Shown here: one piece after another, positions 8,723 through 20,688 of the stretch
Numbering within the stretch: the first letter of the stretch is position 1
Layout of the letters: each line of letters starts with the position of its first letter
Source of the DNA: Neoarius graeffei
Lineage: Eukaryota > Chordata > Actinopteri > Siluriformes > Ariidae
NCBI RefSeq assembly: GCF_027579695.1
Contig: NC_083571.1
Location: 48,585,890-48,649,889 of the forward strand
Length of the DNA: 64,000 nucleotides
Direction: 5' to 3'
Notes under the pieces: model-generated
Database searches by the model: none
Seen by the model: only the letters and a program-made list of their open reading frames with translations
Told to the model about the DNA's origin: nothing
Program-made: the position numbers and the translations under genes

Positions 8723-10298
8723 TACAACCCCGATTCCAAAAAAGTTGGGACAAAGTACAAATTGTAAATAAAAACGGAATGCAATAATTTACAAATCTCA
8801 AAAACTGATATTGTATTCACAATAGAACATAGACAACATATCAAATGTCGAAAGTGAGACATTTTGAAATTTCATGACAGCAACACGTCTCAAAAAAAGT
8901 TGGGACAGGAGCAATAAGAGGCTGGAAAAGTTAAAGGTACAAAAAAGGAACAGCTGGAGGACCAAATTGCAACTCATTAGGTCAATTGGCAATAGGTCAT
9001 TAACATGACTGGGTATAAAAAGAGCATCTTGGAGTGGCAGCCGCTCTCAGAAGTAAAGATGGTAAGAGGCTCACCAATCCCCCTAATTCTGCGCCGACAA
9101 ATAGTGGAGCAGTATCAGAAAGGAGTTCGACAGTGTAAAATTGCAAAGAGTTTGAACATATCATCATCTACAGTGCATAATATCATCAAAAAATTCAGAG
9201 AATCTGGAAGAATCTCTGTGCATAAGGGTCAAGGCCGGAAAACCATACTGGGTGCCCGTGATCTTCGGGCCCTTAGACAGCACTGCATCACATACAGGCA
9301 TGCTTCTGTATTGGAAATCACAAAATGGGCTCAGGAATATTTCCAGAGAACATTATCTGTGAACACAATTCACCATGCCATCCGCCGTTGCCAGCTAAAA
9401 CTCTATAGTTCAAAGAAGAAGCCATATCTAAACATGATCCAGAAGTGCAGACGTCTTCTCTGGGCCAAGGCTCATTTAAAATGGACTGTGGCAAAGTGGA
9501 AAACTGTTCTGTGGTCAGACGAATCAAAATTTGAAGTTCTTTATGGAAATCAGGGACACCGTGTCATTCGGACTAAAGAGGAGAAGGACGACCCAAGTTG
9601 TTATCAGTGCTCAGTTCAGAAGCCTGCATCTCTGATGGTATGGGGTTGCATTAGTGCGTGTGGCATGGGCAGCTTACACATCTGGAAAGACACCATCAAT
9701 GCTGAAAGGTATATCCAGGTTCTAGAGCAACATTATGCTCCCATCCAGACGACGTCTCTTTCAGGGAAGACCTTGCATTTTCCAACATGACAATGCCAAA
9801 CCACATACTGCATCAATTACAGCATCATGGCTGCGTAGAAGAAGGGTCCGGGTACTGAACTGGCCAGCCTGCAGTCCAGATCTTTCACCCATAGAAAACA
9901 TTTGGCCCATCATAAAACGGAAGATATGACAAAAAAGACCTAAGACAGTTGAGCAACTAGAATCCTACATTAGACAAGAATGGGTTAACATTCCTATCCC
10001 TAAACTTGAGCAGCTTGTCTCCTCAGTCCCCAGACGTTTACAGACTGTTGTAAAGAGGAAAGGGGATGTCTCACAGTGGTAAACATGGCCCTGTCCCAAC
10101 TTTTTTGAGATGTGTTGTTGTCATGAAATTTAAAATCACCTAATTTTTCTCTTTAAATGATACATTTTCTGAGTTTAAACATTTGATATGTCATCTATGT
10201 TCTATTCTGAATAAAATATGAAATTTTGAAACTTCCACATCATTGCATTCCGTTTACAATTTGTACTTTGTCCCAACTGTTTTGGAATCGGGGTTGTA
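8723..10298 (+). mobile_element. Tc1-like transposon, family A, copy 1
   Basis: TA borders and long terminal inverted repeats: the left end CAACCCCGATTCCAAAAAAG is repeated inverted at the right end, with homology continuing for about 200 bp. The sequence is unbroken and 1576 bp long, the usual Tc1 size. Copy 2 is at 30085-31687. Confidence 0.92.
9059..10082 (+). pseudogene. Tc1-like transposase, family A copy 1 (frameshift and stop)
   Basis: The N-terminus has the paired-like helix-turn-helix ([30 protein letters not shown]), which binds the terminal repeats. The DDE catalytic residues are visible: [18 protein letters not shown] and SPDLSPIENIW. The start used is ATG 9059 ([13 protein letters not shown]); an ATG at 9005 is also open. 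An extra T near 9732 shifts the frame, and a TGA at about 9927, at a CGA position, cuts off the last 50 codons, which are otherwise open to TAA 10080-10082. The same TGA is in copy 2. Not functional as it stands. Confidence 0.88.
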
Positions 10299-10610
10299 CT
10301 TTCGTATAGTCTGAGGTGAAGCGGATTTTGTATTTTCATTGTTTGGGGCACTCTGCCATGACGCTCCTTCATACACTGAATTAACTGACGCTTGTGGTCC
10401 GGGCGAGAAGACGTAAAACCCACCCTCTCTCTTTACACACACACACATATGTATGTATGTGTGTGTGTGTGTGTGTGTATAAAGAGAGAGAGAGAGAGAG
10501 AGCATCCTGATTGCTCTGTCTTGTTAAGTAGACTAATCAGTTTGTGTGTGTAAATATTTTTTTCTTTTAAAGCACATGTATACATATGTGTGTTTTCTTC
10601 TCCCCTCCAG
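10299..10610. repeat. Short unique stretch with CA/TG/GA microsatellite
   Basis: Bases 10436-10501 carry (CA)n, (TATG)n, (TG)n and (GA)n in series. The rest is intron sequence ending in the pyrimidine tract TTTTCTTCTCCCCTCCAG before the lectin exon. Confidence 0.7.
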
Positions 10611-10890
10611 GCAATGTGGCCTTAAAAGGAAAAGCAACACAATCTTCTTTAGCCTTTATGTACTATGCTCGCCTTGCTATTGACGGCAATAGAGCATCGA
10701 ACATACAATCCCTCTCATGTACACACACACTTGTTGAGGACAACCCATGGTGGAGGGTGGATTTGTTGGCAGTGCATGATATTAAGAATGTAACCATCAC
10801 AAACCGACGCGACTGCTGTTCACAACGGATAAATGGTGCCGAGATTCGCATTGGCAACTCCTTACTCAACAATGGCAACGATAACCCCAG
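10611..10890 (+). CDS. Fucolectin-like (FTP domain) gene: exon for N-terminal two thirds of the lectin domain
   Basis: The exon lies between the acceptor CCCCTCCAG and the donor CCCCAG|GTGATT. It enters in phase 1 and leaves in phase 2. It encodes NVALKGKATQSS, LAIDGNR, SCTHTLVEDNPWWRVDLL, then VTITNRRDCCSQRINGAEIR. This is the eel fucolectin/tachylectin-4/pentraxin-1 fold, a secreted beta-barrel lectin that binds fucose on microbial glycans. The His of SCTH and the Args of NRRD and SQRI sit where fucolectins hold sugar, and the vicinal Cys-Cys is kept. The usual RGD is RRD here. The frame has no stop or shift, so the gene looks alive. The sugar role is inferred from the family. Confidence 0.9.
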
Positions 10891-11655
10891 GTGATTTTTT
10901 TTAAATAAATTGATATAAAATACTAGCATAAAACAGTAAGAGTTTACTTTTAGACATTGCATAAACATTGGTGCCTATAAGTATTTGTAATTTGGTAACA
11001 ATTCTTTGTATGCTTTCAAAGCTTCAATAACGCATTATAACATTCGACTCAAACTGCTCATAATAATGTGGAATTCTGACTGATCATTGTCTTCATACAT
11101 AATTATAAAACACTAAGGCTTTTTAAAAAGTTGTTTAAGAAATACATTACAAAATCTTTTAAATGACATCAATTAGTGCTTTAAATAAAGTCACTCTTAC
11201 ATTTAGTGTTGTGGATTTTAAAGTATTGTACACTTTATTTTTCTGAAGTATGACTCCCCAAAATTATTACAGAGCATGTCCATAAAAATGTATTACTGCA
11301 GTTCTTTATCTGACTGGCAAGGACATTTTTAATGATTAAGAATTGTGTAATTCTGACCTATATGATGCCAAGAAATGAACTGTACTACTTATACTACAGG
11401 CATGTTGAATTCTCAAATCTGAATAGTCAGAAGGTGTTTAATTTTCTGTATCAACGACTCTACAGAAGTTCCAACTACAAGCTAAATCACAGGTTTATAT
11501 GAATGTGAGCATTCGAATATTTTCTCATTCTTATAATAAAAATGTATACAAGGACCTGAATGGCAGATAACACCCATAAAAAGATTATTTCAATAATAGG
11601 GAAGGAAAGTAATATCATCGCCCCCTACTGGATGCGTTCCAACCTCTATGGCAAA
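10891..11655. other. Start of the 15.7 kb lectin intron
   Basis: AT-rich sequence without an ORF or recognised repeat up to the SINE at 11668. It probably represents original intron sequence. Confidence 0.5.
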
Positions 11656-11667
11656 ATGAATGGGAAT

Positions 11668-12045
11668 TCATTCATTCATTCATTATCTCTAGCCGCTTTA
11701 TCCTTCTACAGGGTCGCAGGCAAGCTGGAGCCTATCCCAGCTGACTACGGGCGAAAGGCGGGGTACACCCTGGACAAGTCGCCAGGTCATCACAGGGCTG
11801 ACACATAGACACAGACAACCATTCACACTCACATTCACACCTACGGTCAATTTAGAGTCACCAGTTAACCTAACCTGCATGTCTTTGGACTGTGGGGGAA
11901 ACCGGAGCACCCGGAGGAAACCCACGCGGACACGGGGAGAACATGCAAACTCCACACAGAAAGGCCCTCGCCGGACCCGGGGTTCGAACCCAGGACCTTC
12001 TTGCTGTGAGGCGACAGCGCTAACCACTACACCACCGTGCCGCCC
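11668..12045 (-). mobile_element. Full-length tRNA-headed SINE, tail type 1
   Basis: Read on the minus strand it starts GGGCGGCACGGTGGTGTAG with a Pol III A box (TGGTGTAGTGGTTAGC) and B box (GGGTTCGAACCCC), then the body and a (GAATGAAT)n-type tail. It is flanked by a perfect 12-bp duplication ATGAATGGGAAT (11656-11667, 12046-12057), as made by LINE machinery. Confidence 0.88.
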
Positions 12046-12057
12046 ATGAATGGGAAT

Positions 12058-12938
12058 ATCTTTTCAAAAAAATTACATTTCGGGTTACACTTCAAAGTTA
12101 AGACAATGGCTTACATATGTTGTGCATGTCGGGCAGCTCTATCGATCCTGGTGATCATACTTTATTTTTTCCACCGATTTGAATTGTTTTGAATGTTTTT
12201 TAATAAGCTGATCAAAGACTACACGGACCCGACGTCGCGTATGTGACGTCACCGCAAGTCTAGCGCCTTTCCAAATCTGTAGCAGGTAGCAGTCGGCGAG
12301 TAGCCTACATCAACATGCCGATTTGTATAGCGTGCACTAAATATGTTGCCTTGTCTTGAATGTCTTTTTATATAATTTAAATGTAACACCACTTGATCCA
12401 TGGTGAAACGGTATTTCGTCTCACTGTATATGGTTGAAATGACAATAAAAACCACTTGACTTGACTATAAACCTCTGTTCAACTACAGGTACATCTAGCA
12501 TTAATCACATGTTAGCCTAACATTAGTGTCAGAAGCTAACATAGATTGCAAAAAAAATCGAACTAAAGGACTGTGTACTGTACATGCAACTCACCTGATT
12601 ATTTCAATCCAAATCCGACGTTGTTTGGGATCCTTTGGGAAAATAAAAAATTTGCAACCATTTGTCTCTGACCGGTGGTTGCAGTCTGGCACAAAACATA
12701 GCATGATCAAAATACACAGATCTTCCCGGTCGTGGGATAGCTAAGCCTACTGCTGACGTAATATGAGCGACTCTGACTAGACAGTTTGGTTGTAGTCCGT
12801 TTCTGACAGGTTAGGCGCAATTTCAATCTTTTAAAAGACAGCGACATTTCACCTGATACTTTCACAGTTAGTAGATAATCCCAACATATACAACATATTT
12901 TTGGGGGGTGTACAAGTTCCACGTCATAACTTCGTGGG
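12058..12938. other. Intron sequence with a weak repeat tail
   Basis: Around 12380-12460 there is a phrase ending in GACAATAAAAACCACTTGACTTGACT, which resembles the 3' tail of a short retroposon. No head or duplication was found. The rest shows no coding potential. Confidence 0.35.
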
Positions 12939-13400
12939 TGTAATGGAAATTTCTAATAAACACTTCAGAACGCTTAGCAGTTGTCTTTTCAGTTATTTAT
13001 TATAGTAGATCATATAAACAGATATATAAAATATGAAAGGAAAAAGAAGAATAGAAGAAGACACCACTTCTGATGATGCCGAGAGTACGTGCACTCTGAG
13101 TTATGTTTTAGTGGCTGTTATCTATTATACTCTAAAGGCATTCGCTTACTGCTCGTATCTTCACGTGATTGGCTCAAGATTTTCTATGAAGCTTTGTTAA
13201 AGCGTGCACCTGGCGTGCTCTGGTATGTGCAGGCGGATGCGTAGTTATGGAGAACTCAGGCACCCTGCTTATCACCACCAAGGCCACAGAAAGGCGATTA
13301 CAACATGGGAAAAACATCTTTCTCAGTACACTAGGCCACTTGAGCTCAACACACAGAAACACAGGGAATAGGAATGTTCATTCACTAAATTTCCCTCACA
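12939..13400 (-). repeat. Solo LTR of an endogenous-retrovirus-like element
   Basis: 462 bp beginning TGTAATGGAAATTT and ending AAATTTCCCTCACA (partly inverted ends, TG...CA). It is flanked by a 4-bp duplication TGGG (12935-12938, 13401-13404), the size left by gamma/epsilon-type retroviral integrases. On the minus strand CCAAT (about 13173), TATAATA (about 13125) and AATAAA (about 13000) follow in the right order. No internal region remains. Confidence 0.65.
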
Positions 13401-13615
13401 TGGGATTTTTTAAAAAAATTGGGTCTATGGGATTTTCAATAGCATGGCTCTCGGCTTAGGAACGCTACCACTAGGATCGCTGTGTTTCACTTTCCCTCCC
13501 TATACATATGAATAAAGTGGAATACTGCAAAAAACATACATGTACATACCGTAGGTTGATTCATAAGAGTATTTCTTTCATCAGATATGTCTTTGACACA
13601 GGCAGGATTTTTAAC
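13401..13615. other. Intron sequence between solo LTR and Tx1 LINE
   Basis: No feature recognised. Confidence 0.4.
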
Positions 13616-13772
13616 CTCTATTTTGGTCTAGTGTCACTAGACCAAGAATAAACATTTGATATGGTTGAGCACAACTACTTGTGGAATGTTCTGGTTTTTG
13701 GTTTTAGTCCACATTTTATTAATAACATAAGACTTCTTACTGTGGTGTTGACAGTATATTAAAGGTTAATAG

Positions 13773-14610
13773 CAGGGCTTTGAACCAGAATTTTTTTCCT
13801 ATTGGTTCGTTCCGAACAGAAACGGAATTTTAACGTTTCCGGTTTTGGGCTCCACCATTAAATAGACGTTCCCGAACCGGTTAGAACAAAATAATTTCGT
13901 TCCCGGAACGGTTAATTACGTTCCCTGTCAGCTGTTTAACAAATGGCTATAAAATTATGTCTCTGTCTCATCCAGCTTAAGCCAAATGTAGGCTAATTCT
14001 GTTACAACCTTCATTAAATAAGACAAGAAATAATTCAAAACAATTATTATTTCAAATGTTGGCGATTTGGATTCTCAGTATGTCTTCCCATCTACACAAA
14101 CAGAAAAAGTGCCAAAAATGAAAGATAATTCGTTTAGTGTGTTACCAAAGGCTAGTCAGGCCCTATGCATTGATAGGCTAACAGAGGTTAACATCATTTA
14201 ATGTTCGCGAGCCTCTCATTAACGTGGACAAATATATTGATATCGTGTTTGAAATTGAAGTATTTGAATAACGATAGACTGCAATATTTACCTCTTATTT
14301 AAGATGTGGAGACGTGATAGTAGTCCACCCTCCCGCTCTCTCCATTCAGTCAGCGAATATCACACAGGAAGTGAACCCCAGCGGGTCATAGAAACTTGCG
14401 CAGGAGAAGAATGACTTTTTTATTTGTAGGCTACGGAAACTTTGAGGAACGAAATAAAAACCGGTATTAACCGGTTACCATTATTTTTAATAAGCGTTTC
14501 TGTTCCGGAACATAAAAAATAATAAAGTTTCTGGTTTCGTTTCTGTTCCATGTGAAATAGAAAAAGTTCCCGGTTTTCGTTTTCGTTCCTTAAACCGGTT
14601 CAAAGCCCTG
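13773..14610. mobile_element. Non-autonomous hAT element
   Basis: The ends CAGGGCTTTGAACC and GGTTCAAAGCCCTG are perfect inverted repeats. The flanks are a perfect 8-bp duplication GTTAATAG (13765-13772, 14611-14618). The interior repeats GTTCGTTCCG/CGGAAC-like palindromic phrases near both ends and has no ORF. Confidence 0.9.
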
Positions 14611-16174
14611 GTTAATAGTGACGTGTGTACTTGTTTTAAAGGCAATGGGGTGTTAGAAAAGGGTGTGCTTTGTCTGGCATATTATATACTGTGGCAATAT
14701 AGCCCTTTTTGATAAAATTAAGAAAATATCTACGCAGGATGACTATTCCAAATTGTGGAAGTGTTTTTCAGGTATCAGCTTATGCAGATCTTGTTTTGTT
14801 TGTTAGTGGCCAGAGGGATGTCAATGTAACGTTGAAAATATTTGAGAATTTTAGAGTTATTTCCTGTGCAAAAGTTAACTGGTCAAAAAGTGTTCCTATG
14901 GTGGTTGGGAAGTGGTCAGATTGGGAGCCAGGTCTCCCAGATGGCTTAAATTGGACCAGGGAGGGTTTTAAATATCTTGTAGTTTTTTTAGGGGATGAAA
15001 TGTTCATACAAAAAAAATGAAGGAGTTGTTGAAAAAGTAAAGGATCATCTTAATAAATAGAAGTTTTTGTTTAATAAAATGTCCTATAGGGGGTGTGTTG
15101 GGCGGCACGGTGGTGTAGTGGTTAGCATGGTCGCCTCACAGCAAGAAGGTTCTGGGTTTGAACCCAGCAGCCGGCAAGGGCCTTTCTGTGTGGAGTTTGC
15201 ATGTTCTCCCCGCGTCTGCGTGGGTTTCCTCTGGGTGCTCCGGTTTCCCCCACAATCCAAAGGCATGCAGGTTAGGTTAATATGGGATGGTCTTGGGCTG
15301 AGGTGCCCTTGAGCGAGGTGCCTAACTCCCAACTGCTCCCTGGGCACTGTTATCATGGTTGCCCACCAGTGGCGGCTGGTAGTCTTTCAAACAGGGGAGG
15401 CTGGTTGGTTACGATATTTCCAGATTTAAAAAGAAAAAACATCAATTTTGCCCATACTCTTGCTGATTGCCCATACTCTTGCTGATCTGGCTGATTGTTG
15501 GCAGGGTCACAAACTGTGAAATAACAGGTTCTTTTGGCCCATTAGCCTACTGTCCAATATACATGATGGTGGTGTTGGGGGGGGGGGGTTATATTTTATA
15601 TTTTAAAATTGTGGCATGTTGTTTAAAAATTGATCATTTTTGAAAGCAGCTCTTTGTCAGGAACCTCAGCAGTAGAGCTGGGTGCCACACATTTCATTCA
15701 ATGACACTTTCCTTATATTTTACTTATTTTGACTGAGAAATGTTTTATTGATAATTTTGATAACCCTTCACTTTTAATCCAGGTCTGTAGTGTGAAATGT
15801 TCTCGGCTGTGTTTTTGTTTAAAAACGTTTTCCAAATTGTAGCTGTGTTTAATTCATATCCAGAAAAAAATATATTCCAATATAATATACTCAGCATAAA
15901 CATTTTTTTTTTTTTTAAAACATATATTTATTGATTTTTCTGTTAATTATAACAACATCAAACACAACGAACATCATAAACGTATGGCAGTACAAATAAT
16001 AAAAATAATACATAAATTAAATAAGAATTAAATAATACAATATGTATACACATACATATATAATACATAAACATAAATAGACAAACAAAACTAATAATTA
16101 TAATAGATACCACAAATATTAAATATAGGTTACATCGTACACTCCCAACAACAAATCAAATGCCTTTCATTATC

Positions 16175-19100
16175 TCATTCCTCCGCTGTCCCCCCCATAC
16201 CCCCAACCCTCAACAGTTCCAGAAAAATCCTCCAAATGATGTAGAATTCAGAAGCCCTCCCTCTAACAATATAGGTCAGTTTCTCTAGGGCCAAACCCGA
16301 TGTTAAGTTATTTAACCAGTGGTTAAAAGAGGGGCAACTAACATTCTTCCAACATAGTGCAATACAGCGTCTGGCCTGCAGTAAACAAAGGTCAACCAGT
16401 TTTCTTTCTTTACAAGATAAAGAACAGTCATCTGGATAAATGCTTAAAATACACAATTTAGGGCACAACGGTACAGGACAACTTGTGATCTGAGAGATGT
16501 ATTTCAACACTGAACTCCAAAATTTTTGGATCTTTTCGCATTGCCATAAGCAGTGGTACAATGTACCTTGGTGGATGTTACACTTATAACATAGATCGGG
16601 TATATTAGGATCAAATTTATTTAACTGTACAGGAGAGATATATGTTCGCATTATCCAATTAAATTGTACCATTCTCAATCGAGTGTTGATAGTTTGAGTG
16701 TGTGTTTTCAAACATATTTTACTCCATTCTGAGATTGTAATATCGTCTTGTAAGTCTCGTATCCACGCCTGTCTCTTACAATCAGAGTTTTCCTTATAAT
16801 TTTCAATCAACATGTTATAAAACCGAGAGACCAGTTTTTTACCCCAACAGTTTTTTGCCACGTGTGTTTCTAAGATTGAGAACGGAGGTTGCTGTACAGA
16901 ATTGTTTAGATGTGCTAGGATAAAGCTTCTAAGTTGTAGGTATTTGAAGAAGTGTTTTTGTGGAATATCAAACTTTGCCTTTAACTCATTGAATGACATT
17001 AAAGTATGATCCTCATATACATCCTGTAGTTTTTCTATGCCCTTGTTCATCCATGTTTTAAAACCCATATCGTTTTTTGCGGGTGCGAAGAGATCATTAC
17101 CCCAGATTGGGGAGAAGCAAGATAACCCTAGGGAGTCTCCCATCCTTTTTTGAACTACATGCCAAACAACAATAGTGTTTTTTACAAAAGGATTAGTAGT
17201 ACTCTTCTTTAATGTTTTAAAGGATGCTGAGTATAGATAGCTATTCAGTGACAAACCTTTTGTGGCTAGTTTTTCTAAATTTAACCAGGGCAGGAGAACA
17301 CCCTCAGAAAACCAAAACATTGTGGCCCTCAATTGCGCAGCCCAATAGTACCACTCAAGATTTGGCAATTGTAGCCCTCCCCTATCGTAAGGCAAGTATA
17401 ACAGGGAAAGTCTGAGTCTTGGCTTCCTATTGTTCCAGATGAAATTAGAAAGAAGTTTTCTGGCCCTAGGAAAAAAGGAGGGAGGAGGGGAGAGAGGAAC
17501 TGACTGAAAAATGTACAAAAATTTTGGTAGTATAGTCATCTTTATAATGTTTATCCTACCCAACAACGAGAGAGGTAGTGTTGTCCACCTAGTGATCTCT
17601 TCTGCCAACTCTGCTAACATGGGCTCATAGTTGGCAGCGCTAAGATTACTTATCTTTGGAGTTATTCTGATGCCCAGGTACTTAAATCCGTCACAGGCGT
17701 TCACAAATGGGTGGGATACTGTTGGTTTCTTCCTCTCTTTTGCAGTTAGAAACATAATAGATGACTTCTCTTTATTCACTTTAAACCCAGAGATAGCACC
17801 AAATTGACCAAGCAACTCTAAGAGAGATGGTATAGATTCTACAAGATGTGATAAAAATACAATGGTATCATCAGCGTACAGTGCTGTATTATGTACCGTT
17901 TCTCCAATCTTAATACCATGAATTGTGGCTTGTGATCTGATCGCAATTGCTAACGGTTCCATGGCTAATACGAAAAGTAGGGGTGAAATTGGTGACCCTT
18001 GCCTTGTGCCTCGAAATAACTTGAAAGGCTGAGAGGTAAGGTTATTAGTAGATACCATTGCAAAAGAATCCACAAGTAAAATTTTGACCCATCTACAAAA
18101 GTAATCCCCAAAGCCAAAACGCTTGAGTACCTCAAGAAGATAGGGCCATTCGACTCTGTCGAATGCCTTTTCCGCGTCAAGTGAAAGTATTGCAGTGTCA
18201 GAGGATTCTTCACACTCGTGGATTATATTAAGGACTCTCCTCACGTTATGAAATCCCTGGCGATTTTGCACAAAACCATTCTGGTCCCCATGTATAATGG
18301 CTGGTAGGACTCTCTCAAGTCTCATAGCTAGAGCCTTAGCTATAATCTTTGCATCAGAATTTAAAAGTGATATGGGCCTGTACGAACCGCATTCAGTTGA
18401 CGCTTTGCCTGGTTTTAGAAGAAGAGTAATCAGAGCACTACGTAAAGAGGCGGGTAAGCAACCTGTTTCAAAGGATTCCAAATAAACATCTAATAATGGG
18501 GCTATTAATTTTATTTTAAATATTTTATAGATATCTATCGGCAGCCCATCTGGACCCGAAGCCTTACCTCCTCTCATGTTTGTAATTGCATTAGAAATGT
18601 CATCAAGGTTTAATTCCCTATCCAGTTCATTTTTTGTATCATCAGAAATACAGGGAATGACCAATCCATCCAGGAGACTGTAATGATTTAGCTGGTTTGT
18701 AGGGCTGTCAGAATTATAAAGAGTTTTATAATATGAGACAAAGGTGTTATTTATCTCTGTGGGATTTGTAGATAATTCTCCTTGTTCATTCCTAATTGTA
18801 TTAATGGCTCTGTCGGATTCCAGTTTCTTTATCTGCCAAGCTAGCAATTTACCCGGCTTTTCACCCTGATCATAAAAACTTTGTTTCAGTCTTGTTAAAC
18901 CATCTTCAGCCTTAAGCATAGAAAGCTCCTCGTATTTAGCTTTAAGAGTTCGTAATTCTAGTTTTTTGTGTGTAGAATCATCTATGATAACCTCTCTTTC
19001 TAATTCTTTAATTTTAGAATCTAATTCATTCATTGTCTGTTTAAATTTGTTAAATTTGGAGCTGGTGAAACTTATCATTTGTCCTCTAATATATGCTTTA

Positions 19101-19969
19101 AAGGCTTCCCATCTAATGGCTGCTGTTGTTTGATCTGTGTTAATTGAAAAGTAGACGTCGATGTGTTCTCCTACAAATTTCATAAAATCTGCATCTTGAA
19201 GCCATTTAGGGTGTAAGCGCCAATTAGCCGAGTGTCTATTCGTTTGTCCCACGTTGTAAAATAATGAGGTTGGGGCGTGATCTGACAAAACAATGCTATC
19301 ATATACACAATTAGTTATACTGGTTAGCAGAGATGAGGAAATTAAAAAATAATCTATTCGAGAGTGGGTTTTAAATACTGCTGAGTAGCACGAGAATTCT
19401 CTTTTGTTGGGGTTATGAGTTCTCCACGGATCACAGAGATTGAGGTCTTTCATGTATTGTAATATTTTTTTCCTTGTATGAGAATGGGATGTATCTATCC
19501 CTGACGAGCGATCAAGCTTCGGGTCTAAAACGCAATTTAAGTCACCTGCCAATATTATCTTACCCGTGAGGGTGGCCAACGACAGAAATAGATTTTCAAA
19601 AAATGATGGGTTGTCATCATTGGGGCCATATACATTAACCAAATTAATATTCTCTCCCAATAGAGTTCCTTGAACCACCAAAAATCTACCAGCTTTATCA
19701 TAAATGGTGTTGTTTACTTGAAAAGGCACCGAATTATGAATTAACACCATGACCCCTCTGGAGTGAGAAGGGAAACAAGACGCTAGCACTTTGCCTGGCC
19801 ATCTCCTATGTACTTTCACCAAATCTTCCCTAAGTAAATGAGTCTCTTGGATAAACACAATTGATGACTTAAGATGTTTAAGCCTGGTAATAACCTGTTT
19901 AAGTTTAGTCAACTTTACCATCCCTCTAACGTTCCAAGAAGTAAATTTGAAATTATTATTTGAAGTCAT
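16175..19969 (-). CDS. L1-type ORF2: AP endonuclease and reverse transcriptase (1264 aa)
   Basis: The endonuclease, which nicks target DNA, spans about residues 10-240: SWNVRG, FIQETH, VYGPNDD, LAGDLNC, SRIDYFLIS and LSDHAPT contain the catalytic Asn/Glu/Asp/His set. The reverse transcriptase spans about 500-780: YRPISLLNSDAKI, LSLDAEKAFDRVEW, GTRQGSPISPLLF and ALYADDTIVFLS (catalytic YADD). A C-terminal zinc knuckle, CYKCNIHQGTLYHCLWQC, is near residue 1140. The length fits a complete L1 ORF2. The start MTSNNNFKFTSWNVRG puts the endonuclease at the very N-terminus, as in the family. No stop or frameshift. It should act in cis on its own RNA by target-primed reverse transcription. Confidence 0.95.
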   Translation of the reverse strand: MTSNNNFKFTSWNVRGMVKLTKLKQVITRLKHLKSSIVFIQETHLLREDLVKVHRRWPGKVLASCFPSHSRGVMVLIHNSVPFQVNNTIYDKAGRFLVVQGTLLGENINLVNVYGPNDDNPSFFENLFLSLATLTGKIILAGDLNCVLDPKLDRSSGIDTSHSHTRKKILQYMKDLNLCDPWRTHNPNKREFSCYSAVFKTHSRIDYFLISSSLLTSITNCVYDSIVLSDHAPTSLFYNVGQTNRHSANWRLHPKWLQDADFMKFVGEHIDVYFSINTDQTTAAIRWEAFKAYIRGQMISFTSSKFNKFKQTMNELDSKIKELEREVIIDDSTHKKLELRTLKAKYEELSMLKAEDGLTRLKQSFYDQGEKPGKLLAWQIKKLESDRAINTIRNEQGELSTNPTEINNTFVSYYKTLYNSDSPTNQLNHYSLLDGLVIPCISDDTKNELDRELNLDDISNAITNMRGGKASGPDGLPIDIYKIFKIKLIAPLLDVYLESFETGCLPASLRSALITLLLKPGKASTECGSYRPISLLNSDAKIIAKALAMRLERVLPAIIHGDQNGFVQNRQGFHNVRRVLNIIHECEESSDTAILSLDAEKAFDRVEWPYLLEVLKRFGFGDYFCRWVKILLVDSFAMVSTNNLTSQPFKLFRGTRQGSPISPLLFVLAMEPLAIAIRSQATIHGIKIGETVHNTALYADDTIVFLSHLVESIPSLLELLGQFGAISGFKVNKEKSSIMFLTAKERKKPTVSHPFVNACDGFKYLGIRITPKISNLSAANYEPMLAELAEEITRWTTLPLSLLGRINIIKMTILPKFLYIFQSVPLSPPPSFFPRARKLLSNFIWNNRKPRLRLSLLYLPYDRGGLQLPNLEWYYWAAQLRATMFWFSEGVLLPWLNLEKLATKGLSLNSYLYSASFKTLKKSTTNPFVKNTIVVWHVVQKRMGDSLGLSCFSPIWGNDLFAPAKNDMGFKTWMNKGIEKLQDVYEDHTLMSFNELKAKFDIPQKHFFKYLQLRSFILAHLNNSVQQPPFSILETHVAKNCWGKKLVSRFYNMLIENYKENSDCKRQAWIRDLQDDITISEWSKICLKTHTQTINTRLRMVQFNWIMRTYISPVQLNKFDPNIPDLCYKCNIHQGTLYHCLWQCEKIQKFWSSVLKYISQITSCPVPLCPKLCILSIYPDDCSLSCKERKLVDLCLLQARRCIALCWKNVSCPSFNHWLNNLTSGLALEKLTYIVRGRASEFYIIWRIFLELLRVGGMGGTAEE

Positions 19970-20688
19970 CTAGTCTTAGTAATACCTCAAAATGTACAGC
20001 GTAGCATCATCTTTGGTTATTGGTAAACCCGTTAAGTATCTGTGTGTTGTATTGGAAGTGCACCAGCAAAACACAACATATTGTGAACAGCACAGAAAAA
20101 CAAACATAAAACTTAAAATCTGCCATACAAGAACCCCCTTAGCTGTCAACCTGAACAAGACAGCTAATCGCTCATCCCCACTCTCCCCCTTACCTTGGAA
20201 TGCGGTTGTGAGCACGCACTGATCCAGTGTAAACAAGGGAGCAGCTAAACTCAACCAAGCGGTCATTATAACAGACCAAAAGAAATCGAAACAAACAAGT
20301 CAAGTGTGACTTCTGGCAAAGATATAACCTACACAAACATGTGAATATAGAATGATCAACATAATCATTTTGCAGCTGAACTCTTAACAAAGAAAGCAGG
20401 CTTTCCCGTGAATATCCACTTCTCCAGTGAACGAATGAAAGTCCGCCTACAATGGGCACGAGGCAGTCTCTTTTAAAAGATTAAATGGGAGACCCCATCT
20501 GTGGCAACAGAGGAATGATACAAAAAATATAAAAACAGCAAATTCTTATCAGAAGAAGGGACAGAAAAAAAAAAGAAAAAAAAAAGTGACCGCATAACCA
20601 ATATTCTTGTGTTACTGTCCCATAAAGTCCACAATAACTATCACAATATGGCTCTTATAGGCGAGTAGTAAAGGATACAGCAGGCAGA

